Origin: Aquirufa rosea
GTDB lineage: Bacteria; Bacteroidota; Bacteroidia; Cytophagales; Spirosomataceae
Assembly: GCF_004118285.1 (NCBI RefSeq)
Contig: NZ_SDHY01000007.1
Coordinates: forward strand, 1 to 64,000
Length of the DNA stretch: 64,000 bases
Direction: 5' to 3'
Shown: in pieces, positions 16,277 through 25,039 of the stretch
Position numbering within the stretch: the stretch's first letter is position 1
Layout of the letters: every line of letters starts with the position of its first letter
Notes under the pieces: generated by a model
What the model saw: only the letters and a program-made list of their open reading frames with translations
What the model was told of the DNA's origin: nothing
The model's database searches: none
Position numbers and translations under genes: made by a program

Positions 16277-17479
16277 ATGAAAACAGCACACGGACTTTTA
16301 AGTTATTGTTCCAATATTCATCCCGGTGAAATCTGGTCGGAGCATTTTGCTAACCTACAAAAAAACATCCCAGCCGTGAAAGCCGCGGTAAGTCCTGATG
16401 CTCCCATGGGCTTGGGTCTGCGAATAGCGGATTTGGCAAGCAAGGATTTACAGGATGAACAAACTTGGAAAGCCTTGGTGGATTGGTTGAAAGCCGAAGA
16501 CTTATATGTGTTTACCTTGAATGGATTTCCTTTCGGGGGCTTCCATGGGGTAGTGGTGAAAGATGATGTGCATACGCCCGACTGGACTACACCTGAGCGA
16601 TATGAATACACGCTACGCTTGGCGCATATATTAGTAAAATTATTGCCCAAAGATCAAACTTCAGGTGGAATATCCACCTCGCCACTCTCCTACCGTTTTT
16701 GGTGGAAAAGCCCTGAGGCATTGCAAGAAGCCACTGAAAAAGGTACCATCGCCTTAGTGAACTTGGTAGATCAATTGGCACAGATAGAAAAAACGACAGG
16801 TAAAAATATACACATCGACATAGAACCAGAGCCAGATGGTATTCTAGAGAATCATCGGGAATTTGTCGATTGGTTTGATCAATGCCTATTGCCTTTGGGT
16901 AAAGCACATTTACAAGCCAAAGGGTACACAGCAGAAAAAGCAGAAGAGTTGATTCGTCGACATATCCAAATCTGCTTTGACATTTGTCATTTTGGGGTAA
17001 GCTATGATCATCCAGCTACCTGCATTGCCGAGTTAGAAAGCAAAGGAATTGGTGTTGGAAAAATTCAGGTAAGTTCTGCCTTGCGATTGGATTTCCGTCA
17101 GGATGCGGAAGAAAAATTAGCCTTGCTCAAGAAATACCAAGAGCCGGTGTATTTGCATCAAGTAAAAGCCAAAAAAGCAGATGGCAGTTACATCCAATAC
17201 CCAGATTTGGATCAGGCATTTGCCGCCTATGAGTCCGGAGCCTTTTTGGAATGGCGCATTCATTATCATGTGCCTCTATTCTTAGAGTCTTATGGTTTAT
17301 TGGGCTCTACACAAAAAGAAATCAGAGAAACCTTGGCTATCCAAAAGCAAAAAGCCTTTACGGGACAAATGGAAATAGAAACCTATACTTGGGGAGTATT
17401 ACCTGAGGAACATCAAATTCCTATTCATGAATCCATCATTCGGGAGATTCAATGGGTACAAGAACAATTAAACGCCTAA
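16277..17479 (+). CDS. eboE: EboE, TIM-barrel metabolite traffic protein
   Basis: A 400-residue protein of the sugar-phosphate isomerase/epimerase-like TIM-barrel group (xylose isomerase-like), the EboE member of the cluster. Seen: HGLLSYCSNIHPGEIW at the start, VFTLNGFPFGGFHG (about 77-90), DIEPEPDGILEN (about 180-191) with Glu residues suited to metal binding, and ICFDICHFGVSYD (about 233-245), a typical His/Asp metal site. There is no signal peptide. It lies 6 nt after eboD and 4 nt before eboF. Function in the cluster is unproven; its conserved metal-binding pattern suggests an isomerase or epimerase activity. Confidence 0.9.
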   Translation: MKTAHGLLSYCSNIHPGEIWSEHFANLQKNIPAVKAAVSPDAPMGLGLRIADLASKDLQDEQTWKALVDWLKAEDLYVFTLNGFPFGGFHGVVVKDDVHTPDWTTPERYEYTLRLAHILVKLLPKDQTSGGISTSPLSYRFWWKSPEALQEATEKGTIALVNLVDQLAQIEKTTGKNIHIDIEPEPDGILENHREFVDWFDQCLLPLGKAHLQAKGYTAEKAEELIRRHIQICFDICHFGVSYDHPATCIAELESKGIGVGKIQVSSALRLDFRQDAEEKLALLKKYQEPVYLHQVKAKKADGSYIQYPDLDQAFAAYESGAFLEWRIHYHVPLFLESYGLLGSTQKEIRETLAIQKQKAFTGQMEIETYTWGVLPEEHQIPIHESIIREIQWVQEQLNA

Positions 17480-17483
17480 TATT

Positions 17484-18851
17484 ATGCAAAAAACGGTTGT
17501 CATTGATGTAGTCGGTTTAAGTCAAAGCGTGCTTTGCGAGCATACTCCTTTTTTTAATCAATTCATTGCTGCGAGGCAATTGAGCCTTATTAAGCCCGTT
17601 TTGCCAGCGGTAACGACCACTTCTCAAAGTTGTTATGTCACCGGAAAATACCCGAACGAAAACGGCATAGTGGGCAATGGCTGGTATGACCGAGAAGATG
17701 CCGAAGTGAAGTATTGGAAACAGTCCAATCATTTGGTACAAGGAGAGAAAATTTGGGATGCGGCTAAAAGAGAAAATCCGAATTTCACTTGCGCTAAAAT
17801 GTTCTGGTGGTACAACATGTATTCCACAGCAGATTATTCGGTAACGCCTCGCCCGCAGTACCATGCCGATGGTGTCAAAGCACCCGATTGTTATTCTCAT
17901 CCCGCATCTCTTCGAGATGAATTGCAGGCGGAATTAGGCACATTTCCTTTGTTTAATTTTTGGGGACCCAATGCCAATATTAAATCGACCCGCTGGATAG
18001 CCGATGCTTCCATTTGGGTAGATAAGAAATATAATCCTACGCTGAATCTGATTTATTTACCTCATTTGGACTATTGCCTACAAAAATTTGGCCCAGATCT
18101 TCCCAAGATTGCGAAGGAATTGCAGGAAATCGATGAGGTAGTCAAAGACTTGGTGACCCATTTTGAAAGTACGGGGGCTAAGGTCATTCTTTTGTCGGAA
18201 TACGGCATCAATGAAGTGAATCAGCCGATTTACATCAATCGCATTTTACGCGAGAAGGGTTTGATTAGTGTGCGGGTAGAAAGAGGCTTAGAACTCTTAG
18301 ATGCAGGAGCTAGTGCGGCATTTGCTACGGCAGATCATCAGATTGCCCATGTCTACATTCAAGATGCGAATAAAATAGCCGCATTGAAGGCAGATTTAGA
18401 AAAAGTTCCAGGCATAGCCAAGGTATTAAATAGGGAAGAACAAAAAGCCTACCACATAGACCATGCTCGCAGTGGGGAATTGGTATTAATTGCTGAGCCA
18501 CAAGCCTGGTTTGTCTATTATTTCTGGATGGATGATGCCAAAGCTCCTGATTATGCGCGTTTGGTCGATATTCATCGTAAGCCAGGGTATGACCCGGTAG
18601 AGATGTTCATGGACCCTAAAAACCCTTTCATTAAACTAAGAGCAGCCTATAAATTAGCCAGAAAACTGAGTGGATTCCGTTATTTAATGGATGTGATTCC
18701 ATTGGATGCGACCTTAATCAAAGGTTCACATGGGGGTATTTTTTGCGAGCCCGACTATTACCCAGTGTACATTTCGGATCAAAAAGAGCTTCCTAATCAA
18801 GTAGAGGCACCTGAAGTATATGATTTAATTTGGAAAAGTATTTTTCAATAA
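17484..18851 (+). CDS. eboF: Alkaline phosphatase-like EboF
   Basis: A 455-residue member of the type I phosphodiesterase/nucleotide pyrophosphatase branch of the alkaline phosphatase superfamily. Seen: the first metal Asp in VIDVVGLSQ (about 4-12), PAVTTTSQSCYVTGKYPNENG (about 39-59), where the Thr/Ser nucleophile lies, NLIYLPHLDYCLQ (about 190) and the His/Asp pairs TADHQIAHVYI, with GSHGGIF near the C-terminus. No signal peptide, so it probably acts in the cytoplasm. It closes the ebo operon; after it comes a 59-nt gap to an unrelated gene. Substrate unknown; phosphoester or pyrophosphate bonds of a prenyl or sugar intermediate are a guess. Confidence 0.88.
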   Translation: MQKTVVIDVVGLSQSVLCEHTPFFNQFIAARQLSLIKPVLPAVTTTSQSCYVTGKYPNENGIVGNGWYDREDAEVKYWKQSNHLVQGEKIWDAAKRENPNFTCAKMFWWYNMYSTADYSVTPRPQYHADGVKAPDCYSHPASLRDELQAELGTFPLFNFWGPNANIKSTRWIADASIWVDKKYNPTLNLIYLPHLDYCLQKFGPDLPKIAKELQEIDEVVKDLVTHFESTGAKVILLSEYGINEVNQPIYINRILREKGLISVRVERGLELLDAGASAAFATADHQIAHVYIQDANKIAALKADLEKVPGIAKVLNREEQKAYHIDHARSGELVLIAEPQAWFVYYFWMDDAKAPDYARLVDIHRKPGYDPVEMFMDPKNPFIKLRAAYKLARKLSGFRYLMDVIPLDATLIKGSHGGIFCEPDYYPVYISDQKELPNQVEAPEVYDLIWKSIFQ

Positions 18852-18910
18852 AAATTTAATTAGAAAAATTTGCACTATATTTAGCCATTAAATCAATAAA
18901 ATACTTTACC

Positions 18911-19267
18911 ATGAAAAAGTTATTTGCCCTTTGCGCCATGATGGCGTTGTTCCTTGGCCTGAGTACCCAAGCTACTGCACAAGACTTTGATCCACAAGCG
19001 ATGGTTCAGCGTCAACTTGACCGTATTTCTACGGAATTAAGCCTAAACAAAGATCAGGTTAAAAAACTAGAACCGATCATCACGGCTCGCATGCAAAAAA
19101 TGATGGAGTTCCGTCAGGCAGGTATGGAGCGTGAGCAAATGATGGCTGAAATGAAGAAAATCAATGATAGCCAATTGGAATCATTGAAAGCCATTTTAAC
19201 TCCAGAGCAATTGGAGAAATATAAAACGATGCAAAGTCAAATGCGTCAGGGTGGACCTCGAAACTAA
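18911..19267 (+). CDS. Small exported Spy/CpxP-like protein
   Basis: A 118-residue protein with a clear signal peptide (MKKLFALCAMMALFLGLS, cut after ATAQ near residue 24). The mature part is helical, rich in Met, Gln and Lys: ISTELSLNKDQVKKLEPIIT, then EQMMAEMKKINDSQLESLKAIL and PEQLEKYKTM. The pattern of L-x-L-x-x-x-Q-x-x-x-L plus LTPEQ-x-x-K/Y resembles the LTxxQ repeats of Spy/CpxP periplasmic proteins, which act as chaperones or stress sensors. Alone, with its own promoter region, between the ebo cluster and the exported oxidoreductase. Family call moderate. Confidence 0.75.
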   Translation: MKKLFALCAMMALFLGLSTQATAQDFDPQAMVQRQLDRISTELSLNKDQVKKLEPIITARMQKMMEFRQAGMEREQMMAEMKKINDSQLESLKAILTPEQLEKYKTMQSQMRQGGPRN

Positions 19268-19285
19268 TCAAGGCTTCATTTCGCC

Positions 19286-20380
19286 ATGAAAACGAAATTA
19301 TTTTTCTTAATGGGGCTGATTTTCATCAGCCCTATCTTTTTATCTGCTAATCCAGTTCGAGTAGGCATAGCGGGCATGACCCATGACCATGTAGGACAGG
19401 CATTGGAAGCTGCAAAAAAAAATACGGATGTGCAAATTGTGGGTTTTGCGGAGAAAAACAAAGACCTCGCCCTGCGATTACTAAAACAATACCAATTACC
19501 AGAATCCCTTTGGTTCCCAGATTTAGAAACTCTCATTTCCAAAACTAAACCAGAAGCTATATGTGCTTTTAATAGCATTTATGAACATTTGGAAGTAGTT
19601 CAAACTTGTGCCCCCAAGGGAATCCATGTGATGGTAGAAAAACCTTTGGCTGTGAATATGGACCATTTGAAGCAAATGAAAGCTTTGGTCAAAAAACATC
19701 CCATCGCCCTACTAACCAATTTTGAAACCACTTGGTACCCTTCTCATGCGAAAATGTGGGACATGTTGAAAGTAGAAAAATCATTGGGAGATTTACGCAA
19801 GGTAGTCATCATGGATGGACACAATGGCCCCGTCGAAATTGGTTGTTCCCAAGAATTTTTATCCTGGCTCACTGATCCAAAAATGAATGGCGGTGGAGCA
19901 TTGATAGATTTTGGGTGCTACGGAGCCAACATCATGACTTGGCTCATGGAAGGCCAAAAGCCTATTTCTGTTACAGCAGTCAGTCAACATTTGAAACCAC
20001 ACATCTATCCTAAAGTAGATGATGAAACCACCATTATTTTAAACTACCCAAGCTGTCAAGCCATCATTCAAGGTTCATGGAATTGGCCATTTGACCGTAA
20101 AGACACGGAATTATATGCCAGCAAAGGTATTTTAGTAGCCAATAAATCCAAGCAAATGCGCTATGTTTCCGACGGTCGATATGGTAAAGAAAGTATGATT
20201 TCTCTACCCCCATTAGCCCCAGAAAGAGCCAATGTATTTGCCTATTTGGCGGCCGTAGTACAAGGCAAAATAGATCCACAAAAGGATTTATCCTCCTTGC
20301 CCATTAATGAAATTGTAGTAGAAATATTATCTGCTGCTACTGAATCTGCAAAAACACACAAAACCATATTTTTACCATAA
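19286..20380 (+). CDS. Exported Gfo/Idh/MocA family oxidoreductase
   Basis: A 364-residue NAD(P)-dependent sugar oxidoreductase with a signal peptide (LFFLMGLIFISPIFLSANP). Rossmann start VRVGIAGMTHDHV (about 24-36), dinucleotide acidic end VGFAEKNKD, then MVEKPLAV (about 115-122), the EKP motif with the catalytic Lys of the family, and the C-terminal substrate domain with GGGALIDFGCYGANI, where the conserved D-x-G-x-H/Y segment lies. Exported Gfo/Idh proteins are common in Bacteroidota and are linked to oxidation at C3 of glucosides. It is followed 1 nt later by an exported TIM-barrel protein, giving a compact operon. Substrate unknown. Confidence 0.88.
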   Translation: MKTKLFFLMGLIFISPIFLSANPVRVGIAGMTHDHVGQALEAAKKNTDVQIVGFAEKNKDLALRLLKQYQLPESLWFPDLETLISKTKPEAICAFNSIYEHLEVVQTCAPKGIHVMVEKPLAVNMDHLKQMKALVKKHPIALLTNFETTWYPSHAKMWDMLKVEKSLGDLRKVVIMDGHNGPVEIGCSQEFLSWLTDPKMNGGGALIDFGCYGANIMTWLMEGQKPISVTAVSQHLKPHIYPKVDDETTIILNYPSCQAIIQGSWNWPFDRKDTELYASKGILVANKSKQMRYVSDGRYGKESMISLPPLAPERANVFAYLAAVVQGKIDPQKDLSSLPINEIVVEILSAATESAKTHKTIFLP

Positions 20381-20381
20381 C

Positions 20382-21221
20382 ATGAAAGCAATATTACTCC
20401 TTCTATTATTACCCCTATTGGCCCAAGCCCAGAAACCCATGAAAATCAATGGTAAAGACATTGGCATGGTGTCTTATACCTATCGCAACAGTTTCTCCAA
20501 AGACATGGCTAAGACCTTGGATACCTTGAAAAATCAAGGCATTACCGACATGGAATTCTCCAGTTTATTCAGTAAAACGGCCCAAGAAATTCGTACTTTG
20601 TTGGATGAAAGAGGTATGAAATGTTCATCATTCGGAGTAAGCATGGGAGATGCTCTCAATAAAACCGATCAAGTGGGAGAAAATGCGAAAACGCTAGGTG
20701 CTTCCTTTGTCCGTGTAGCCTGGATTCCTCACAATGGACCATTTACCCTAGAATTAGCCCAAAAGACCGTGCAAGAATTTAATCAAATTGGTAAGGCTTT
20801 GAAGGAAAAATACAACCTTACTTTTTGCTACCATAACCATGGTTTTGAATTTGAACCTTATGAAAATGGTAATTTGTTTGATTACATCGTTCAAAATACC
20901 GACCCTAAATATGTGAGCTTTGAAATGGATATACTTTGGACATTCTTTCCTGGTCAAAATCCAGCTGCCTTACTCAATAAATACGGAAGCCGATTTAAGC
21001 TCATGCACCTGAAAGATTTGAAAAAAGGGGTACAAGGAAATATGTCGGGTGGCACTTCTGTAGAAAATGATGTAGCTTTAGGAACTGGACAGTTGAACAT
21101 TCCAGAAATCATGAAGGCGGCTAAAAAAGCCAAGATTCAACACTATTATTTGGAAGATGAAAGTTCAAGATATCCTGTTCAGACCCGACAAAGCAGAACC
21201 TATTTATCGAATTTAAAATAA
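20382..21221 (+). CDS. Exported sugar phosphate isomerase/epimerase family protein
   Basis: A 279-residue xylose isomerase-like TIM-barrel protein with a signal peptide (AILLLLLLPLLAQAQ). Metal-site strands: LTFCYHNHGFEFEPY (about 146-160), SFEMDILWTFFPG (about 178-190), FKLMHLKDLKKG (about 205-216) and YYLEDESSRYP near the C-terminus, giving the typical Glu/Asp/His/Glu set. Exported members with Gfo/Idh partners have been connected to epimerisation or lyase steps on 3-keto sugars. It starts 1 nt after the oxidoreductase and is followed 1 nt later by the beta-helix gene, so one transcript is very likely. Confidence 0.88.
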   Translation: MKAILLLLLLPLLAQAQKPMKINGKDIGMVSYTYRNSFSKDMAKTLDTLKNQGITDMEFSSLFSKTAQEIRTLLDERGMKCSSFGVSMGDALNKTDQVGENAKTLGASFVRVAWIPHNGPFTLELAQKTVQEFNQIGKALKEKYNLTFCYHNHGFEFEPYENGNLFDYIVQNTDPKYVSFEMDILWTFFPGQNPAALLNKYGSRFKLMHLKDLKKGVQGNMSGGTSVENDVALGTGQLNIPEIMKAAKKAKIQHYYLEDESSRYPVQTRQSRTYLSNLK

Positions 21222-21222
21222 T

Positions 21223-22428
21223 ATGACCCAGCGTTTTCTTTACCTAGTAATCTTACAGATAGCTATTGTTGCACAGGTTGTAGGGCAACAAGCGATTGAA
21301 AAGAAAATCCAAACGGATTTGATTTTAGCGGAAGATGGAAGTACCATACAATTAGAAGAAGGTACCTTCCAAATATCGCAAAGTCTGTCGATGGATGGTA
21401 AAAAGAACATGATCATTCGGGGTAAAGGAATCGATAAAACCATCCTTTCATTTAAAAATCAGGCAGGAGGTGCGGAAGGGATTAAAATCACCAATTGTGA
21501 AAACATCATATTGGAGGACATGACGGTACAAGATTCCAAAGGAGATTTAATCAAAACCATGCATGTCAAAGGGATTACCTTCCGCAGAATCAAAGCCGAA
21601 TGGACAGGTAAACCCTCGCCTACCAATGGCAGCTATGCCTTGTATCCGGTACTTTGTGAAAATGTCATCATCGATAACTGCACGGCGATCGGAGCATCAG
21701 ATGCGGGTATTTATGTGGGTCAATCCAAATACATTGAAGTGAAAAATTGTACCGCCTTTCAAAACGTGGCAGGCATTGAGATTGAAAACTCTCAATATGC
21801 CGAAGTACATCACAATAAGGCCCATGGCAATACAGGCGGCATATTGGTTTTTGACTTACCTGATTTAGTGCAGAAAAAAGGAGGCCATGTGAAAGTTTAC
21901 CAGAATGAAGTCATTGAAAACAATTTATCTAATTTTGCCCCCAAGGGAAATATCGTAGCGCGTGTGCCCAAAGGTACGGGGATGCTAGTCTTGGCGACTA
22001 GTCAAGTCGAAATTTTCAACAATAAGATTCATCAAAATAGAACCATGGGGGTAGGCATTATTTCTTACCACATGACGGAAAATAAAATTAATGATGCCGA
22101 ATATGATCCCTACCCTACGGCCATTGAAATTAGAGATAATGATTTCCAAAGAAAGCCCGGTCGAGTACCTGCTCAAGGACGATTTGGACAGATGTATCGC
22201 TTTAAATTGAAGTTTGGCAGAAAGGTCCCTAACATCATTTACGATGGTATTTTAGACGCTAAACGCCTAGATTCGAGTGGTGAATATTTCCCTTCTTATC
22301 GGATTTGTATCCGCAACAATACCAATCAAAGTTTCGCCAACTTGGATGCGGAACATGATTTCAAAAATGTCAAGCGCGACGTGAGTCTGTATGATTGTCA
22401 TTTACAAGAATTTAAAACGCTTCGTTAG
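21223..22428 (+). CDS. Parallel beta-helix repeat protein (TIGR03805-type)
   Basis: A 401-residue exported protein: signal peptide RFLYLVILQIAIVAQVVGQQ, then tandem right-handed beta-helix coils rich in N, I and V (NIILEDMTVQDSKG, NVIIDNCTAIGASDAGIYVG, YIEVKNCTAFQNVAGIEIENS, YAEVHHNKAHGNTGGIL). The last part loses the repeat and ends with a domain containing DCHLQEF. It precedes a diheme cytochrome of the SO2930 type; these two families regularly occur side by side, which supports the assignment. Such helices bind or cleave polysaccharides in related folds. Active residues are not evident. Confidence 0.87.
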   Translation: MTQRFLYLVILQIAIVAQVVGQQAIEKKIQTDLILAEDGSTIQLEEGTFQISQSLSMDGKKNMIIRGKGIDKTILSFKNQAGGAEGIKITNCENIILEDMTVQDSKGDLIKTMHVKGITFRRIKAEWTGKPSPTNGSYALYPVLCENVIIDNCTAIGASDAGIYVGQSKYIEVKNCTAFQNVAGIEIENSQYAEVHHNKAHGNTGGILVFDLPDLVQKKGGHVKVYQNEVIENNLSNFAPKGNIVARVPKGTGMLVLATSQVEIFNNKIHQNRTMGVGIISYHMTENKINDAEYDPYPTAIEIRDNDFQRKPGRVPAQGRFGQMYRFKLKFGRKVPNIIYDGILDAKRLDSSGEYFPSYRICIRNNTNQSFANLDAEHDFKNVKRDVSLYDCHLQEFKTLR

Positions 22429-22430
22429 GC

Positions 22431-23474
22431 ATGAGTAAGTTTGTTCGATTGAGCTTGGTCCTATTCGTATTTTTGAGTTTTGTCAATGCCAGCAGCGTTC
22501 AAAAAAATGCTTCTGGCTACGTCATGAAATTGTCAGACTATGGCTTTTTCCTAGGTGATATCAAGGATCAAATCCCGCAGGAGGGTGTGATTCCTTACCA
22601 ATTAAATGCCCCTTTATTTTCAGATTATGCCCAGAAACTGCGCTTTATTCGTATTCCACAGGGAACACAAGTAGCCTATAATGCTGATTCTGTTTTACAA
22701 TTTCCTGTAGGCACGGCCATCATCAAGACCTTTTATTATCCCAAAGAAGAAGCCAATCCTACGGCTGGTAGAAGGATTATGGAGACACGGGTGTTGATTC
22801 GTCAAGAGAAGTCGTGGGTGGCCCTACCCTACATTTGGGATGAAGCTCAAACCGAAGCCACCTTGGAAGTTGCAGGCGGTTCATCTCCTGTTAGTTGGAA
22901 AGACAAACAAGGCATCCTAAAACAAGTGAATTATCAGGTTCCCAACATGAACCAATGCAAAGGCTGTCATGAACGCAGTGGTAAAATGACGCCCATTGGT
23001 CCTTCGGCCCGACAATTAAACGGCGATTTTCCCTACACCACCGGCAAACAAAATCAATTGGTTCATTGGGCTCAAGTGGGTGTACTCAGCGGCCTTCCAG
23101 ATCTGAAAACTATTCCTAGTCTGGTAGATTATAATGATGAAAGTAAGCCATTACAAGATAGGGCCTTGGCCTATTTGGATATTAATTGTGCCCATTGCCA
23201 CAATCCAACCGGACCAGCGCGGTCTTCGGGCTTATATCTCAACTGGGATTCAAAAGATCAAACAGCCTATGGAATTATGAAAACTCCCGTGGCAGCAGGT
23301 AGAGGATCGGGCAATTTGAAATACGATATAGTTCCAGGCAAAGCGAAGGAAAGTATTTTGGCATACCGTATTGATTCCGTTGACCCAGGTGTCATGATGC
23401 CCGAATTAGGCCGAAAAATGAAGCATACTGAAGGTATCAAACTCATTCAGGATTGGATAAACTCACTAAAGTAA
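22431..23474 (+). CDS. SO2930-family diheme c-type cytochrome
   Basis: A 347-residue exported cytochrome c-like protein. Signal peptide RLSLVLFVFLSFVNA. Two heme-binding motifs: CKGCH at 176-180 and CAHCH at 253-257. Distal Met ligands are plausible from MTPIG and MMPELGRK, the latter near the C-terminus as VMMPELG. The N-terminal half has GYVMKLSDYGFFLGD and a PLFSDYAQKLRFIRIP stretch, characteristic of this family. It begins 2 nt after the beta-helix gene. Likely role: periplasmic electron transfer linked to the oxidising step of the same operon, an inference from context. Confidence 0.9.
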   Translation: MSKFVRLSLVLFVFLSFVNASSVQKNASGYVMKLSDYGFFLGDIKDQIPQEGVIPYQLNAPLFSDYAQKLRFIRIPQGTQVAYNADSVLQFPVGTAIIKTFYYPKEEANPTAGRRIMETRVLIRQEKSWVALPYIWDEAQTEATLEVAGGSSPVSWKDKQGILKQVNYQVPNMNQCKGCHERSGKMTPIGPSARQLNGDFPYTTGKQNQLVHWAQVGVLSGLPDLKTIPSLVDYNDESKPLQDRALAYLDINCAHCHNPTGPARSSGLYLNWDSKDQTAYGIMKTPVAAGRGSGNLKYDIVPGKAKESILAYRIDSVDPGVMMPELGRKMKHTEGIKLIQDWINSLK

Positions 23475-23478
23475 TCAC

Positions 23479-24975
23479 ATGAAAAGCCGAATATTACTTC
23501 TCCTTTGGCTCCTTGTTTGGGTGGCATACCCAGGCCTAGCGCAAAAAAACAAACAGGTAAAACCCAACATCATCTACATTTTAGCTGATGATTTAGGCTA
23601 CGGGGATATTTCAATTTACAATCCCAAAGGAGATAAAATTGCCACCCCTTATATAGATCAATTGGCCAAAGAAGGCATGCGATTTCTAGATGCCCATTCG
23701 GCCTCAGGAGTTTGTACTCCATCACGTTATGCCATTATGACGGGACAATACCCTTTTCGGAGTAAATTACCCGTAGGAGTTTTGAGGGGATATAGTAGAA
23801 GTTTGATTGAAAAAGATCGAGTGACTGTTGCCTCTTTTTTAAAAAGCCAGGGTTACCAAACGGGAGTGGTGGGCAAATGGCATTTGGGCTTGGATTGGGC
23901 CGTCAAAGCTGGATTTGAGGGGAATTTAACGCAAGTGAATTATGGTATCCAGGAAGAAATGAAGCCAGAGCATATTGATTTTGACCAAGACCCCCAAGGA
24001 GGACCTGCCGCAGTGGGCTTCGATTATTCCTATATTTTACCTGCTTCCTTGGACATGCCACCCTATTGCTATTTGGAAAATCAGCATTTGGTAGAAAAAC
24101 CAACCGGCTATACAGATGGAAATAAATTGACTTCAGGCTATACAGGTCCTTTTTGGAGAGAAGGAAAAATGGCTCCTAATTTTGACTTCTATGGAGTCAT
24201 GCCGCGCTTTATCGATAAATCCAAGGAGTTCTTGAGTCGGCAAAAGCCCAACAAACCCTTCTTCTTGTACATCCCTTTCTCGGGACCACATACACCTTGG
24301 GTACCTCAAAATCAATTCAAGGGAAGTTCAAAAGCTGGTGAATATGGTGATTTTGTTCAACAGGTGGATGCATCCGTGGGTCAACTCATGAAAACTTTGG
24401 ATAGCCTAGGTTTAAAAGAAAATACCATCGTCATCTTCACAAGTGATAATGGCCCATATTGGCGAGAAAATTTTGTCAAAGAATTTCAGCATCAAGCCGC
24501 TGGAGAATGGAGGGGAATGAAAGGAGATGCATTCGAGGCAGGACATCGGGTACCATTTATTGTTCGCTGGCCGAAGAAAGTAAAAGCAAAAAGCACATCC
24601 AATGCTTTAATTTCCCAGACAAGCTTATTGGCCACCTGCCAACAAATCTTAGGTCAAGAAACCAGTAAAAACGACAGTTATAGCATTTATCCTTTGTTGA
24701 CACAAAAAAGTCAAAGCATCCCTGAGCAAGAAGCATTAATTTTCACCACATCCATAGGGTATTTGGTTGTCCGTCAGGGCGATTGGAAATGGGTAGATGG
24801 TTTGGGATCTGGTGGATTTACTGATCCTAGAAATGTGAAAGCTAGCAATCACATCACTGGGCAATTATTTAACCTGAAAATAGACCCTAATGAATCTGAA
24901 AATCTATTTGAAAAATATCCTGATAAGGTCAGGGAGATGAAGGAGCTGTTGGAGAGAATGAAGCATGTAGAATGA
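23479..24975 (+). CDS. Exported arylsulfatase (sulfatase family S1)
   Basis: A 498-residue type I sulfatase with signal peptide (LLLLWLLVWVAYPGLAQ). Metal ligands Asp37-Asp38 in LADDLGYGD; formylglycine motif C79-T-P-S-R83 in SGVCTPSRYAIMTGQ, the Cys type that requires an FGE/SumF-like maturase; GKWHLG (about 132-137), FTSDNGPYW (about 315-323) with the distal Asp/Asn pair. The C-terminal subdomain is complete. Last gene of the exported run, 4 nt after the cytochrome. It implies a sulfated substrate such as an algal or animal glycan, but the substrate is unknown. Its stop region overlaps the TAGAATG inverted repeat. Confidence 0.93.
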   Translation: MKSRILLLLWLLVWVAYPGLAQKNKQVKPNIIYILADDLGYGDISIYNPKGDKIATPYIDQLAKEGMRFLDAHSASGVCTPSRYAIMTGQYPFRSKLPVGVLRGYSRSLIEKDRVTVASFLKSQGYQTGVVGKWHLGLDWAVKAGFEGNLTQVNYGIQEEMKPEHIDFDQDPQGGPAAVGFDYSYILPASLDMPPYCYLENQHLVEKPTGYTDGNKLTSGYTGPFWREGKMAPNFDFYGVMPRFIDKSKEFLSRQKPNKPFFLYIPFSGPHTPWVPQNQFKGSSKAGEYGDFVQQVDASVGQLMKTLDSLGLKENTIVIFTSDNGPYWRENFVKEFQHQAAGEWRGMKGDAFEAGHRVPFIVRWPKKVKAKSTSNALISQTSLLATCQQILGQETSKNDSYSIYPLLTQKSQSIPEQEALIFTTSIGYLVVRQGDWKWVDGLGSGGFTDPRNVKASNHITGQLFNLKIDPNESENLFEKYPDKVREMKELLERMKHVE

Positions 24976-25032
24976 AGTTGGGTTCCAGGAAAACTAGCTC
25001 CTAAAAAAATCTTCATTCTACATTCTACATTA
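24965..25032. repeat. TAGAATG inverted repeat at sulfatase/leuS junction
   Basis: ATGTAGAATGAAG (24965-24977) is the exact inverse of CTTCATTCTACAT (25011-25023), with a loop of 33 nt. The left arm covers the sulfatase stop codon. The long loop lacks a U-tract, so a Rho-independent terminator is possible but unproven. It lies between two convergent genes. Confidence 0.55.
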
Positions 25033-25039
25033 AACCTCC

